From: Henckelia pumila
Taxonomy: Eukaryota; Streptophyta; Magnoliopsida; Lamiales; Gesneriaceae
DNA length: 64,000 nucleotides
Assembly (NCBI RefSeq): GCF_033568475.1
Contig: NW_027331831.1
Location: 12,896,001 to 12,960,000 of the forward strand
Direction: 5' to 3'
Part shown: piece by piece, positions 24,695 to 36,302 of the stretch
Position numbering within the stretch: position 1 is the stretch's first letter
Layout: each line of letters begins with the position of its first letter
The notes under the pieces: model-generated
Database searches by the model: none
What the model was told of the DNA's origin: nothing
What the model saw: only the letters and a program-made list of their open reading frames with translations
Position numbers and translations under genes: made by a program

Positions 24695-26179
24695 TTTAGT
24701 GACCCGCACCGTGATCACCTACTAATCAAAAGCTTAAGCATGCATTTAAATTAAATAATAAATGATCAAAATTAACAGCGGAAAAGCATAAATAAATCCC
24801 TAAATAAAGATACAACCAAATCGAATGCCCAAATGTATCAGAGACAAAAGCCTAGACGGATATCCTTGCTGATCATCAATTGCCTAAGCTCTCCTGGAAC
24901 CACCCGCCTCATTCAACCGCAAACATGCCCCATGGAATAGGGTGTCCAGATACAACAAAGTACGGGACGTGAGCATGAAAAGCTCAGTACAAGAGTATGA
25001 GTATACGGTATTATATGTGCATGTATGCAAGTGAACTGTGTACCAAGACACGAGGTCAAGAATATCTGATCAATAACAAACTTGGGTCCTGGTATGTGCC
25101 ACGCTGAGCCGTCGCTACAGGAGGTGACCAATATACTCAGAAGCCCCGATGGTGACCTAACACAAGTACACGTGTCCAACCAAATATCAGTGACCTAACA
25201 CGAGATCCGTGTCCAACTGATATTGATGACCTAACACGTGTCTCTTTGTCCAACCATCTACTGACAGGATAAATATCCAAATACCGGATATCGCAAGGAT
25301 ACATGCTCAATATGCTCATGTATGCAACATACAGTCGTGACATGCTATATATATAAAAGCATATAAAACATGCAATCACATAATACATGCAAACATATAA
25401 TACATGCATACTCAATCTGGATATCTCGAATAATACTTCCGTACCTTACTAAGGCAGATCCTAGAAGCTCCCATCTAGGTCCAAGCTTACCATGCAACAC
25501 TACAACATAAATAACCATGCATTACCTAGCATGCCAAACATCACCTACTAGGCTCTAAAAGCCTTAATTAAACTATAGCCAACTTCTTATTTACTATAGG
25601 GAATCAAAGTCATACCTTCGTCCATCGTCAGCCCGCTGATGACGCATGCCCCAGAGCCTGGGCATAGCCTAGCTACGACCCCTGGATGCCTCGCCAGAGC
25701 TCCGCCGTCTGGCTGCTACTGCGGACACTGTCCGCTATAAAAATATACTATTTCCTACTCCAACTCTTAAAAAAAAGAGTCCCGAAGCCCTTAAATAGAG
25801 CAATTACCGGGAGAGTAGAGGAAAAATTGCACTTCAAAATGAGGAATTCGGACCCCTATTTATAGGCAAAGTTCGGACGGTCCGAACTGCCACTTGTCCG
25901 AGCCTTTTTGACACCTGAGCTCTGCTGAGTTCGGACGGCCCGAAGTGGTTTGGAGGGCCCGAACTGGTCCGTATGCTCCGGACTGTTTTGGTCCTTCCGA
26001 AGTCATTTTTGGACCCCCGGGACCTAACCTACCATTTTCAGACGTTCCGGATTTGATTTTTCACTTATTTTTACCAAATAAGGACTCCTTAAACATGTTT
26101 TGACACTTTTAAAATTATATATCATCTTCTAACATGTTTAAAATCACTTAATCTTGTAAAATGGAATCTGGCTACTATA
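24695..26179 (-). repeat. Chromovirus 5' LTR, full length (1485 bp)
   Basis: Full counterpart of 21992-22708. The terminal bases have mutated to TATAGTAGCC and GGTCACTAAA. Contains GGTCCGAA-type repeats around 25870-26000. Confidence 0.87.
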
Positions 26180-26679
26180 CTCACCTTTACTCTCATACTC
26201 ATCCTCCTCATCTACCCTACCAATGTCATCATTTTTTCTTCAAATTGTTTGAGTGAAACCTCAGTAGGTACATATGGACAGAATAATCTTTCTTCTTCGG
26301 TGTACAAGTTAATTTCACTAGTGGTTTTACGCTTTAATCACAAATACTAGCCAAATCATTGTCATCATATATCCATTTAAAGCCACCAGGATTAACATTA
26401 GTGAACACCCTCATCGGTTGTTTTACACCATCTTTTTCAACCAATTTCTTAAGATATTCTTACACCAGCATATCAAACTCATAAAAAGTCAAACTTACAC
26501 AGAGAACCACCTATATACGCATGAATGCTGCCCAGATTGAATTTACCCCCATAATGAGTACCAAGTGTGAGAAATCTGTTATTTTCATCTGCCAATTAAC
26601 AAACAAAAACAAAATAACACATATTTCTTAGTTGCCGTGAAAAAATAAAACAAAAAAATCCACATAAGAAACATAGATT

Positions 26680-26680
26680 G

Positions 26681-26716
<36 letters not shown>
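26680..26716. repeat. (TA)n microsatellite
   Basis: About 17 uninterrupted TA units in the 5' region of the MULE transposase gene. Confidence 0.95.
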
Positions 26717-26720
<4 letters not shown>

Positions 26721-27180
26721 TTTAAAAAAAGTTCATCTCTTTTCGGTTGAGTGCCAAACATGTGGAAACTTTTATTTTTGCATTATTTTGTCCCTTTCTC
26801 AACCATTTGGAAGGGACCACCATTATTCAATATTATTCAACCATTTTCTCAACCATTTCGAAGGGACCGCCAAATCTTTTTTTTATGAACAAAAAAAAGA
26901 ACAAAAGATGGAATATGACATACCGTACTTAGGTGGTGCCAAATTGAGTTTATCTATCGGTCGAATATTTATTTTACCTCAATTTTCTTCACAAGAACCT
27001 ATGGTCTCAACATTTTCCTCGATAATTCGATGTAGAAGGGTTTTTAATTTTCAGAAAGTATCTGCAAGTGTGAGAGAATTAGGGTGTGTTTTGAAAAGTG
27101 ACCGAATATTGTTTCTTTTTTTGTTTTAATAATTATTTTTTTGTTTTTTAATTTTGTTATGTTATTGATGACTTGGAACC

Positions 27181-27419
27181 CAAGATAAATAGGTGAACAA
27201 TAGTCTTAAGCCGTGTAGGTAATATCTCCAATTTGTTTATCCCACGTAGGCGAACTCAGATTCCAAATCATCAATTTCCGACGAGTTTGAATTTTTTAGC
27301 CAAAATCGAACGAAAATCGCCAAAAAATAAAATGTAAAGGACTAAGACTGAAATTTGACTACATAGCGGACTAAAATCGCAGAAGGGAAAATATAACGGA
27401 CTAAAAAAGCAATTTTCCC
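27181..27419 (-). repeat. MULE right terminal inverted repeat
   Basis: Reverse complement starts GGGAAAATTGCTTTTTTAGT and pairs with the left repeat over about 239 bases. Its outer 74 bases are part of the tandem duplication 27346-27769. Confidence 0.92.
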
Positions 27420-27769
27420 CAAAATATATCTAATTCCTCCACTAAATTGCTTGAAGGATAATATATTACCTTACGCCTATATAATATCAAACTCTCATAT
27501 AAAAGCTTTCCATTCTAATTACTCGACAACCATAATCAGTATACAAAATCTAGCAATGACCGAAATTTTACTACATAACGGGCTAAAATCGCAGAAGGGC
27601 AAATATAACGGACTAAAAAAGCAATTTTCTCCAAAATATATCTAATTCCTCCACTAAATTGCTTGAAGTCTAATATATTAACTTACGCCTATATAACATC
27701 AAACTCTCATATAAAAGCTTTCCATTCTAATTACTAGACAACCATAATCAGTGTACAAAATCTAGCAAT
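27346..27769. repeat. 212-bp tandem duplication across the MULE right end
   Basis: Units 27346-27557 and 27558-27769 match closely. Each contains the outer 70-odd bases of the right TIR, the CAAAATATA junction and about 130 bases of flanking DNA. Confidence 0.9.
27420..27428. repeat. Right 9-bp target site duplication of the MULE
   Basis: CAAAATATA, identical to 10259-10267. Confidence 0.9.
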
Positions 27770-28729
27770 TCAAATTGATAGCTATACACTTTCAAAAAGC
27801 TTTTCAAACAGAACCTCTATTACGATGCGTTCAACTGCTTTTAACAAGGGTAATCAGTTACCTGAAGATCGTTTGTGGCACTCTACAAATTGCAGACGGC
27901 TCAACGTCGAAGAAGCAAGAAGTGAGCAAGATCTGAGACTGGTTCCACCATAGAAATCTACTAGGAATGTGTTAGGTGAAGCCTTGGGTCTCCATCGCCT
28001 CAATCAGTTGCTTCATTTAATAATTTGGGCCCGTATTTCCATTTTAATAAGAAATGTAGATTATCTGGGTTACAAGGGGCATTTTGGGTATTACAATATA
28101 ATATATATCTATCCCTTCACTCTATCAAATAAAACAAATATCATACATACTAACATATGTTAATAATCATTCACACCAAACACATCTATTTGCAAATTTT
28201 ATTTAAATTATCCCTTCAATATCAACAAAATTATCAATCCCTCAGTTATCCCATCACACCAACTAAATGCACCCCAGTAATACAAATATTATGATTTCAA
28301 ATGACATAATTACTTGATAGACTTGGAACATATTCTAATCAACATGACATATTTATAACAAATATGTAATGAGTGGATTTGAGACTTCGAAACCCATCAA
28401 TACTGGGAGCATCTCCAGTAATGAACCCAGAAAATGAGTTCATTTTAGTCATGTGTAATGTCATATCAAAAGTTTAATTCTCTGCTTTATAAACCTTTCA
28501 TCCTCAATCGTAAACTCAAAAAACACAACTTTTTTGGGGTCCCATTATCCAACGACACATTCACTCCTTCATTTTAATTTACTACTTTTATTTATAATTT
28601 TGCACATATATATTTAACTAAATATATAATTAAAATAATAATAATTTATTTCATATAATTAATTAATTTATCATCTATATTAATTTTTTATGTTATCGAA
28701 TTTATTATAAACCTCTTTATACATTAAAT
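27770..28729. other. Intergenic DNA right of the MULE
   Basis: No gene I can support. Around 27800-27950 the minus strand contains a possible leader exon with a CTTCAG/GTAACT donor, which could belong to the viroplasmin gene fragment. From 28100 on it is AT-rich. Confidence 0.4.
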
Positions 28730-28732
28730 CCA

Positions 28733-29197
28733 ATGTGTAAAAGAATTGATAAAAAGAATAATGAAACTGTTCTAATTGAGACTAACTTTAATAGATCTAA
28801 GATAACTACTCGTAGATCTATTAAATGGGAAGAAATAGACTTTCCTACAAATTGGACTTTTGAAAATTCTATCCCTAGAAATCCTATTTTAAATATGGAG
28901 TTACAACATGTTATACAGTCCAATGAAGGATCTGTTAATACACAGTTTCAAAATAAAAATTATTTTCCTATTTCTAGATCTCAATCTGTTAGATCTTTTA
29001 TTTCTCCTTTAGATTATATAATTGATATTCCTCAATCTTCGAGAGCTTCTACTTCTCAAATTCGAGAAGAGCTTAGAACTAATTCCTCTAAAGATAATAA
29101 TATTGAAGAGGTTATTATAAACAGTAATAATATTGTTCATGAAAATGTTCAGAACATTAGTGAATCAGATACTATCTCAGAAATGAACTTTGTTTAA
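28733..29197 (+). pseudogene. Pararetroviral movement protein, C-terminal part
   Basis: A 154-codon open frame with a RRSIKWEEIDFPTNW-type motif, found near the end of the 30K-family movement domain, then a polar low-complexity tail. The N-terminal cell-to-cell movement core is missing. The frame ends TAA at 29195-29197 and the next ATG follows with no spacing (29198-29200). This suggests the downstream ORF was reached by coupled reinitiation, as known for plant pararetroviruses. Confidence 0.65.
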
Positions 29198-29770
29198 ATG
29201 GACAGTACAACCAAGATTGATTTTAGTAAAGGATCTAGAGCAAGAGCTCGGATTAATAAAAAATTTTGTGATACCAAATGGGAATCTTTTAGAAAATGGT
29301 ATTAAGAGTTTTTCTAGACAAGTATTTGATTATATCATTACTAGTTTTTACAAAGAATGTACAGAAAGAATAAAATGATTTATTTTGTTCCTTGGTTCAT
29401 AAAAACCTTTCTTATTGATTACATTTCTGTTATTGAAAGAAATTACAAACTTTCTTCTGGAAATATACAAAGATCTGTTTACCCTCCTCAAAATCCTTTC
29501 CAGATAGAGAAAAATGAAAAAATTTAAATTTTAATGCCTTTTCAAAAATTTTGAGGATAATATGCTGCCTGTAACCATTAATCATATTAATCAACTTTTT
29601 GAAAAACAAAATTATACTAACTTATATCTTATTCTTTTAGGAGAAGAGTTAGCTTCTTTAAAAAATAATATTGATAATATTTTACTTGCCTTACAGCAAA
29701 TTAAACCTGATGTACATATTAAAAATAGAGAAGAAAAAGACATAGTCTCTATTGCTTCTTCTTCTATTCA

Positions 29771-29966
29771 GGCCCCGTTTGGATTTGATAGACATTTTTT
29801 AAAAAAAGCACTTTTTTAAGCTATAATTTTTGGCTTTTGAAAAAGCTCTAATTTTGACTTAAAAAGTTCTTATTTAAGCACTTTTCTGGTCAGCCAAACA
29901 CTTTATTAAATAAAAAGCACTTAAAAAAGTGCTTTTTTGGCCTGACTTTTGAAACCAAACGGGGCC
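29771..29966 (+). mobile_element. Tourist-like MITE (196 bp) in the viral capsid region
   Basis: Perfect 12-base terminal inverted repeats GGCCCCGTTTGG/CCAAACGGGGCC with a 3-bp duplication TCA on each side (29768-29770, 29967-29969). A 3-bp duplication fits PIF/Harbinger mobilisation. Inner sequence is rich in AAAAGCACTTTT-like arms, so the whole can fold on itself. The viral frame is open on both sides. Confidence 0.85.
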
Positions 29967-30762
29967 TCAATCTTCTCCAGAAATTCAAGATTTTAAATTC
30001 AAATCTTCTATTTCTGAATTTGAAAAAATGTTAGCAGAAAAATTTAAAAATATGAATATATATGTTATAAATGATAATGAGTCAATTAGTACTGAAGATG
30101 ATCATGATTTTGAATTTATCGATAAAATTCAAAAGATGAAATGGGCTGATAGACCTACTCAAAATCGCTATTACCATCCTCGCCCTATTCCTTTAGATGT
30201 TCTTAATGAAGAACAAGAATACATCATATCAAATAGCTATAGCGGCAAAAACATTTATGAATGGAATGGTGATGGTTTAACTGATAAGCAGATTTATAAT
30301 CTTGCCAATAGAATGCTTATGTATAGTACTGTCTGTAAAAGTACTGGTAATACTGACAAAAATATAGCTAAAATGCTTGTTTCAGGCTTTACAGGCCAAC
30401 TTAAAGGTTGGTGGGATAATTATTTATCTCAACAAAAAAAAGATGATATTTATAAATCTATTAAAATAAAGAATAACAATCAAATTGAAAATGTTGTTTA
30501 TAGTCTTATAATGACCATTATTGAGCATTTTACTGGTCGTTTTACTGATAACAGTGAAAATATTAGAACTCTTTTGAGTAATATGAAATGTAAAACCCTT
30601 ACTAATTTTAGATGGTATAAAGATACTTTCCTTTTTAGAATCTATGAATTACCAGACTGTAATAACAGTCAATGGAAAGCTAAATTTATTGATGGTCTTC
30701 CTCATCTTTTTGCTGAAAGAGTTAGAAAAATTTTTCGTAAAGATAATGTTTCTATCCAGTAT

Positions 30763-31196
30763 TGATGTAGCCAAAAATCACTTGTACTCGATACGTTGCT
30801 TCCGCAAAGTCCGGAGTATGAATAAATCCTTGCACGTTCCCTTGGGAGATCTTCAGTGGGTTGTTCCTACGTCACAAAATAAAGTCAGAGGAGCCGGGAG
30901 GGTTCCCGGCGAAGACACTCTGACGCTCAAGTCAGTTATTACTCAAGGAATAATAATCGAGAGTAAGGGTTATAGTGCTAAAGAAAGTGTGTACCTTAAT
31001 AATGAGGTGACTTGAGCTATTTATAGATATTCGGATAGTTTCACGGGCTTGAGCCTCTTATAGGCTTTTGTAGAATTCAGGGCCTGCTTGAATTAAATAT
31101 ATATAATATTTAAATAAGCTTAAGCCTCAAAAATATTTGGAGTGGACCTTCATGATTGGGCTCAGGCCCAATTGAATTTTCAGGTGTAACCTATCA
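30763..31196 (+). mobile_element. Solo LTR (434 bp) in the viral capsid region
   Basis: Begins TGATGTAGCC, ends CCTATCA, flanked by perfect AGTAT duplications (30758-30762, 31197-31201). No internal part. It holds a GC-rich hairpin 30893-30910 and the sequence GACGCTCAAGTCAG at 30922-30935, also seen at 43316-43329. Confidence 0.87.
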
Positions 31197-32019
31197 AGTA
31201 TGATAATTATACATATGGTAATTTAATAGGTACTTGCATCCTGGAAAGTATTTCCTTATGTAATGATTTAAAATTAAATAATCAGTTAAAAAGGCAAAAT
31301 ATTTTTGAAAGAAAACAACTTGATCAATTTTGTGATCAATTTGGGATTGATATCTCTAAAAAGAAAAGCCAAAAATCTTTTGATAAACCTCATAAGAAAA
31401 GATATTTGTCTGAAAGGCAAAAAATGAAAAAACAAAACCGAATAGATTATAGAGAAACTCAGAAAACTGAGAAAAGGAGACAATTTAGGAAAATAAAAAA
31501 ACATCAAAAATATTTGATTACTTGCCATAAATGTGGTAAGCCTGGTCATTATGCCAATCAATGCTGGGCTAAAGAAAAAATTAAAAATATTGATCTTGAT
31601 GATGATATTAAGAATACTTTATGTGAAATTGTCATGAAAAATTATTCTGAAAATTCTGATTACAGTTATAATACTAATGATACTGATGACAATGATTCCT
31701 TAAATTCTTCAGATTGCGATGCTTGTCTTCAAGGACAGTCTTCTACTTGTTGTAATCATATTAGTGATAATGATGATAATGATGAATTTTATAAATTAAA
31801 ATCTCAATTTGAAGACTTAAGTATTAATGTTTTATCTGACTATAAAATCATTGAATTTTTAAAATTAATAAAAGATCATAATCTTCGTACTTCTATTATT
31901 TATCATATTGATAATCAAACTTCTACTAGTTATACAAATATTTTACAAAATGATCAAGTTTATTCTTTAAAAGAAGTAAAAAAACTTTTAAAAGAAAAAC
32001 ATAGTATTAGTACTCCTGT

Positions 32020-33867
32020 TGAAAGAGTGGGTGCCCGGTGAGCCAACTTGTGGCTAAGGACTTTTATGACTCTATGTATAAACAATCTTTTGTTTAATAT
32101 AATTTACACTTTTATAATGGCGTTTACTTTATCTTTTATCATATTATTATGTTGTGACATACTATAAGATGTTTAGATGAAGACCTTGAATATATTATAG
32201 TATATGTAAGATGTGGTGGCACATGGGGATGGCTATCATGAAACACATCTTATAGTCACTGTATATTCTAAACAGTTCCTAGTCGATTGAGTCGTCCGTT
32301 AATAAGGATAAGGATCGCTCGAGATTGAGACTAGCATTTGCGATGCCGAGTACCACGTTTCATTGGTATGGAACATAGAGATGTTCAAAGCATGCAAATG
32401 GATATTCATACGATGAATGATCAAACTACCCTATCCGAACTTTCCAAGTGGTTATCACTTATCGAGTGGATGAAGTCCGCGGTTTTGGTTGTACACCATT
32501 AGTCCTTACTACTTGAAACATCATTGAGACTCTATGTGCTAGTACTGTACTTTGACTCGTTTACCGACTCTATTGGGGTCATCAGGTGTTGGGATTGGGT
32601 ACAGTTACGACACATATAGGAGTCGATGCTTTGTTGTCAAGGATTCACCACATACTTGCTAGTGTGGATATCCTATACAATCTGAGGAGATATTAGTGTG
32701 ACGAATCTCTGGCCAGAGTACATGATGTGTTTTAAGAAATGGTTTCTTAGTAGCACATGCGATGTCACTATTTGATCTTCAAGATGCATTGCATAGTTAT
32801 CGAATCTCGAACGACTCTCGATTTACCAATAGTTGTTGATTCGATCGGGATATATGGATGAAGGGACCGTACTGTACGCTAATCAAAATCTATTGGTTCT
32901 TGCAGGCACTATCAGTGATACCTAGGGAATCATGGGGCGATGTTGCTAGGCGCTTTTACCATGATTCGATGGGCAAGTCAGAAATTGTTGTTCCGAGTCA
33001 CAAGGAGTTGTGAGCCCATGGCTAGCTGTATCCCTGAACCATTGAGGGTCACACAAGTAATGGATTTTTAATCCCCGTTGAAATAATTAAATTTAAAGAG
33101 TTAAATTTAGTGAATAAAGAAGTGGGACTTCTTATTTAAGAGTAGAGGGAGTAAGATTTCCTAAAATGACATAGTGATGGACATTTTTGGAAACCACTGA
33201 ATTCGGATTCAGAAAATTTATCTTGACTTTAAAAGATGCAGAAATGGTTTCTGTGCACATTGGTGAAATTGGTTTATCAATCTGAGTCACGATGAATTTT
33301 ATATTAATTTCTGAACATGCGGGCTTTGCTTGTCAGGCTTGAACTTATGACTAATGGGCCCTAAGCTGTTAGCAGCCCACATTATAAATAAGTTATTGCA
33401 GTACAGAAATTACACAACAGAGGTCACAAAATTTTCGAAAACCCTATCTGTTTTCTCTCTAGTGGCCGCCGCCCCTCTCCCCTCTCTGCTCGAAAATTCC
33501 AGCTTGTGAATTTCGAATTTGCAGTCTGGTTTAATGGATCAAATTCGTTAATTCTCTTCGTAGAAACTTCTGATAGATTTTCTAGTGCAATCTATCAGAG
33601 GGATTAAATTTCTGTTCGTGGACCTGATTGAAGAATTGTTCGTCCATCAGTTCCTGGGATATACAACAAGAGCAGAGTAATCTGTTGGTGTCCATAATCT
33701 CGTTTTGAGATTTCAAGGTAAAAATTTAATTGTTATTTAATTTTTACACGCACAATTTAATCGTTAAGTTTTGATACCCATGATATGAAATCGTTTCATA
33801 TAAAAATTTTAAAACTTCCGCTGCACCGGGTATCAATTCAGATTGATCTGATCACCGTTTTCCAACA
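32020..33867 (+). mobile_element. Solo LTR (1848 bp) in the viral polyprotein gene
   Basis: Begins TGAAAGAGTGGGTGCCCGGT, ends TTCCAACA, flanked by CCTGT (32015-32019) and CCTAT (33868-33872). No coding capacity. The start and length remind me of Sirevirus-type copia LTRs, but I cannot confirm this. The viral frame stops at the left border and resumes at the right one. Confidence 0.78.
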
Positions 33868-34358
33868 CCTATGACTTTAGAAAATCTCAATACTGAGATT
33901 GATCAACTTAAACAACAAGTTATAATTTTACAACATGCCAATATTCTCTTTAATAAAAGACTTTCTGATCTAGAAGTTCCTGAGTTAAAAAATTCTTCTA
34001 ACAATATTTCTGATGAAGAACAACATTTATCTGTTCTTAATAAAATCAAATCTCAAAAGTGGTATACTAAAATAACTTTATTAATCAACAACAATTATAA
34101 AAAGAAAATTTATTGCTTTAATAGATAGTGGTGCAGACTTAAATGTTATTCAAGAAGGTATAATACGTTCAAAATATTTTCATAAAAAATCTCACTCTTT
34201 ATCTCATGCAGGAGGTGAAAAATTACTAGTAAATTATAAATTACCAAAAGCGTATATTTGTAAAGATAAAACTTGTATTAAAACAAGTTTTTTCTTAATA
34301 AAAAATCTTTTCACTCAGATTATTCTTGGATTACCTTTTCTTTATAAGATTTATCCTA

Positions 34359-34673
34359 GGGAAAATTGCAAATTTAGTCCGGTATGTTTGTCACTTTGCG
34401 ATTTTGGTCCTCTATGTTTTCACATTTCAGTTTTAATCCTACATGTTCTGATTTTTGGCAATTTCGGTCCTTTTTATTCGAAAATGCTTACGTGGCACTG
34501 TACACGTCAACTCTACATCAGCACTGAATTGGTGTCATGTCAGCACCACGTCGGAAAAAGGACTAAAATTGCCAAAAAAAAATAAAGATAGCGGACTAAA
34601 AATGAAATCTAAAAATATAAATGACTAAAATCGCAAAGTGACAAACATACAGGACCAAAAAAATAATTTTCCC
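34359..34673 (+). mobile_element. MULE-type MITE (315 bp) next to the viral protease
   Basis: Terminal inverted repeats of about 85 bases (GGGAAAATTGCAAATTTAGT and its counterpart), flanked by a 10-base duplication ATTTATCCTA (34349-34358, 34674-34683). The AGTCC-rich ends resemble those of the 17-kb MULE at 10268, so they may be relatives. Confidence 0.85.
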
Positions 34674-36302
34674 ATTTATCCTATTATCTCTATAAATCCA
34701 ACAGGTATCACTGGTACTTATGAAGGTAAGAATATTCATTTTTAGTTTATAACTAAACCTTATTTAAAAATTTTAAATTCTATACAAGATCATATTGATA
34801 GAAAAATATTTCATATTAATTCTTTAAAAGAAGAAATTAATTCCTTAACTATTAATGACACTTTAAAAAATCCTAAATTACAAGATAAAATCAAATTACT
34901 TCATAATAAATTTTCTTTAGAAATTTGTAATGATTTTCCTAATGCTTTTTGGAATCGTAAGAAACATATTGTTTCTCTTCCTTATGAAAAAAATTTTGAT
35001 GAAAAGAATATTCCTACTAAGGCGCACCCTTGTCAAATGAACTTCGAATATTTAGAATTCTGTAAAAAAAAAAGGATTAAATCTCTATTAGATAAAAGAT
35101 TAATAACTCCTTCTCAATCTCCTTGGTCTTGCACTGCTTTTTATGTTAATAAATATTCTGAGATTGAAAGAGGTGTTCCTCGACTTGTTATTAATTATAA
35201 ACCGTTGAATAAAGTTCTAAAATGGATTAGACATTCTATTCCTAATAAGAAGGATCTTCTTGATAGATTATTACATGCTTTAATATTTTTTAAATTTGAT
35301 TTAAAGTCACGATTTTGGCAAATTCAAATTAATAAGGATGATAGATATAAAACTGCTTTTAATGTTCCAATAGGACATTATGAATGGAATGTTATGTCTT
35401 TTGGTTTGAAGAATGCTCCTTCAGAATATCAACAAATTATGAATGATATTTTTACTCCTTATAGTGATTTCATTATTGTTTACATAGATGATATTTTGAT
35501 ATTTTCGAAAAATATTGAGACTCATTTTAAAAATTTAAATATATTTAAAACCCTCATTATTCAAAATGGATTAGTTATTTCTAAACCTAAAATGGTTTTA
35601 TTTCAAACTAATATTAAATTCTTAGGCCATAACATTGATAAAGGAAATATTATTCCTATTCAAAGAAGTATAAAATTTGGTAATAAATTTCCCGACATTA
35701 TTACTGATAAAACACAATTACAAAGATTTTTAGGTAGTTTAAATTATATATCTGCCTATATTAAAAATTTATCCAATGATACTGCTATTTTAGATGATAG
35801 GCTTAAGAAAAATCCTTCCCATGGACAGAACAACATACTAATTCTGTAAGAAGAATTAAGGAAAATATTAAACATATTCCTTGCTTAATGATTTCTAATC
35901 CTGACTGGGAAAAAAATGTTGAAACTGATGCCTCTGGCATAGGCTTTGGAGATATTTTAAAACAATTAAAACCCCAGAGTAAAGAAGAATATTTAGTTAG
36001 ATTTCATTCTGGAAAATGGAATTCTGCCCAGAAAAATTATTCTACAGTTGCAAAAGAAATTTTTTCTATTGTTAAATGTATTCTGAAATTTCAGGATGAT
36101 CTTTATAATCATAAATTTATTATTAAAACAGACTGCAAATCTGCAAAATATATGTTTAATAAAGATTTTAAACATGATGTTTCTAAGCAAATGTTTGCTA
36201 AATGGCAAGCTAATTTAGCTCCTTTTGATTTTGACATTATATATAAAAAAGGAGAAGAAAATTATCTTCCTGATTTCTTAACCCGTGAATATCTATTCAA
36301 TG

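Larger units (their letters stand above)
21992..26179 (-). mobile_element. Ty3/gypsy chromovirus, nearly coding-less
   Basis: On the minus strand: 5' LTR 26179-24695, primer site, about 2 kb interior, polypurine tract, 3' LTR 22708-21992. Flanks CACAC (21987-21991) and CTCAC (26180-26184) are a 5-bp duplication with one change. The interior keeps only the tail of pol, so it is a nonautonomous or decayed element. Confidence 0.88.
17129..26590 (-). pseudogene. MURA-type MULE transposase, split by two retroelements
   Basis: Minus-strand pieces in order. 26590-26180: N-terminal domain (THYGGKFN, IHAYIGG). 21991-21584: acidic linker and FNPTFKLGKIFSTPTELRHAV. 19571-17129: the zinc-binding and catalytic parts. 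In the last piece GVDDCHL (about 19030) holds the first catalytic aspartate, VILTAVSIDPNNNIYPIAFS follows, then a damaged SWIM region, GRPVGRPK, RRREPDEP and a CCHC knuckle CSLCGVSRHNKASC near 17930. Stops and frameshifts are frequent (for example TAG after GRPK near 18070). The interruptions are a chromovirus (21992-26179) and a solo LTR (19572-21583). The enzyme would have cut and joined MULE ends. Transcription would start at the right TIR. Confidence 0.85.
10268..27419 (-). mobile_element. Nested Mutator-like element (MULE), 17.15 kb with three insertions
   Basis: The two ends are long inverted repeats (10268-10506 and 27181-27419) flanked by an identical 9-bp duplication. Inside, read from the right end, is a MURA-type transposase pseudogene; read from the left end is a GRF zinc-finger pseudogene. 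Three LTR elements with their own 5-bp duplications are inserted: 11359-16544, 19572-21583 and 21992-26179. Subtracting them and their duplications leaves about 5.75 kb, a normal size for a MuDR-like element. The transposase has stops and frameshifts, so the element is dead. Confidence 0.92.
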
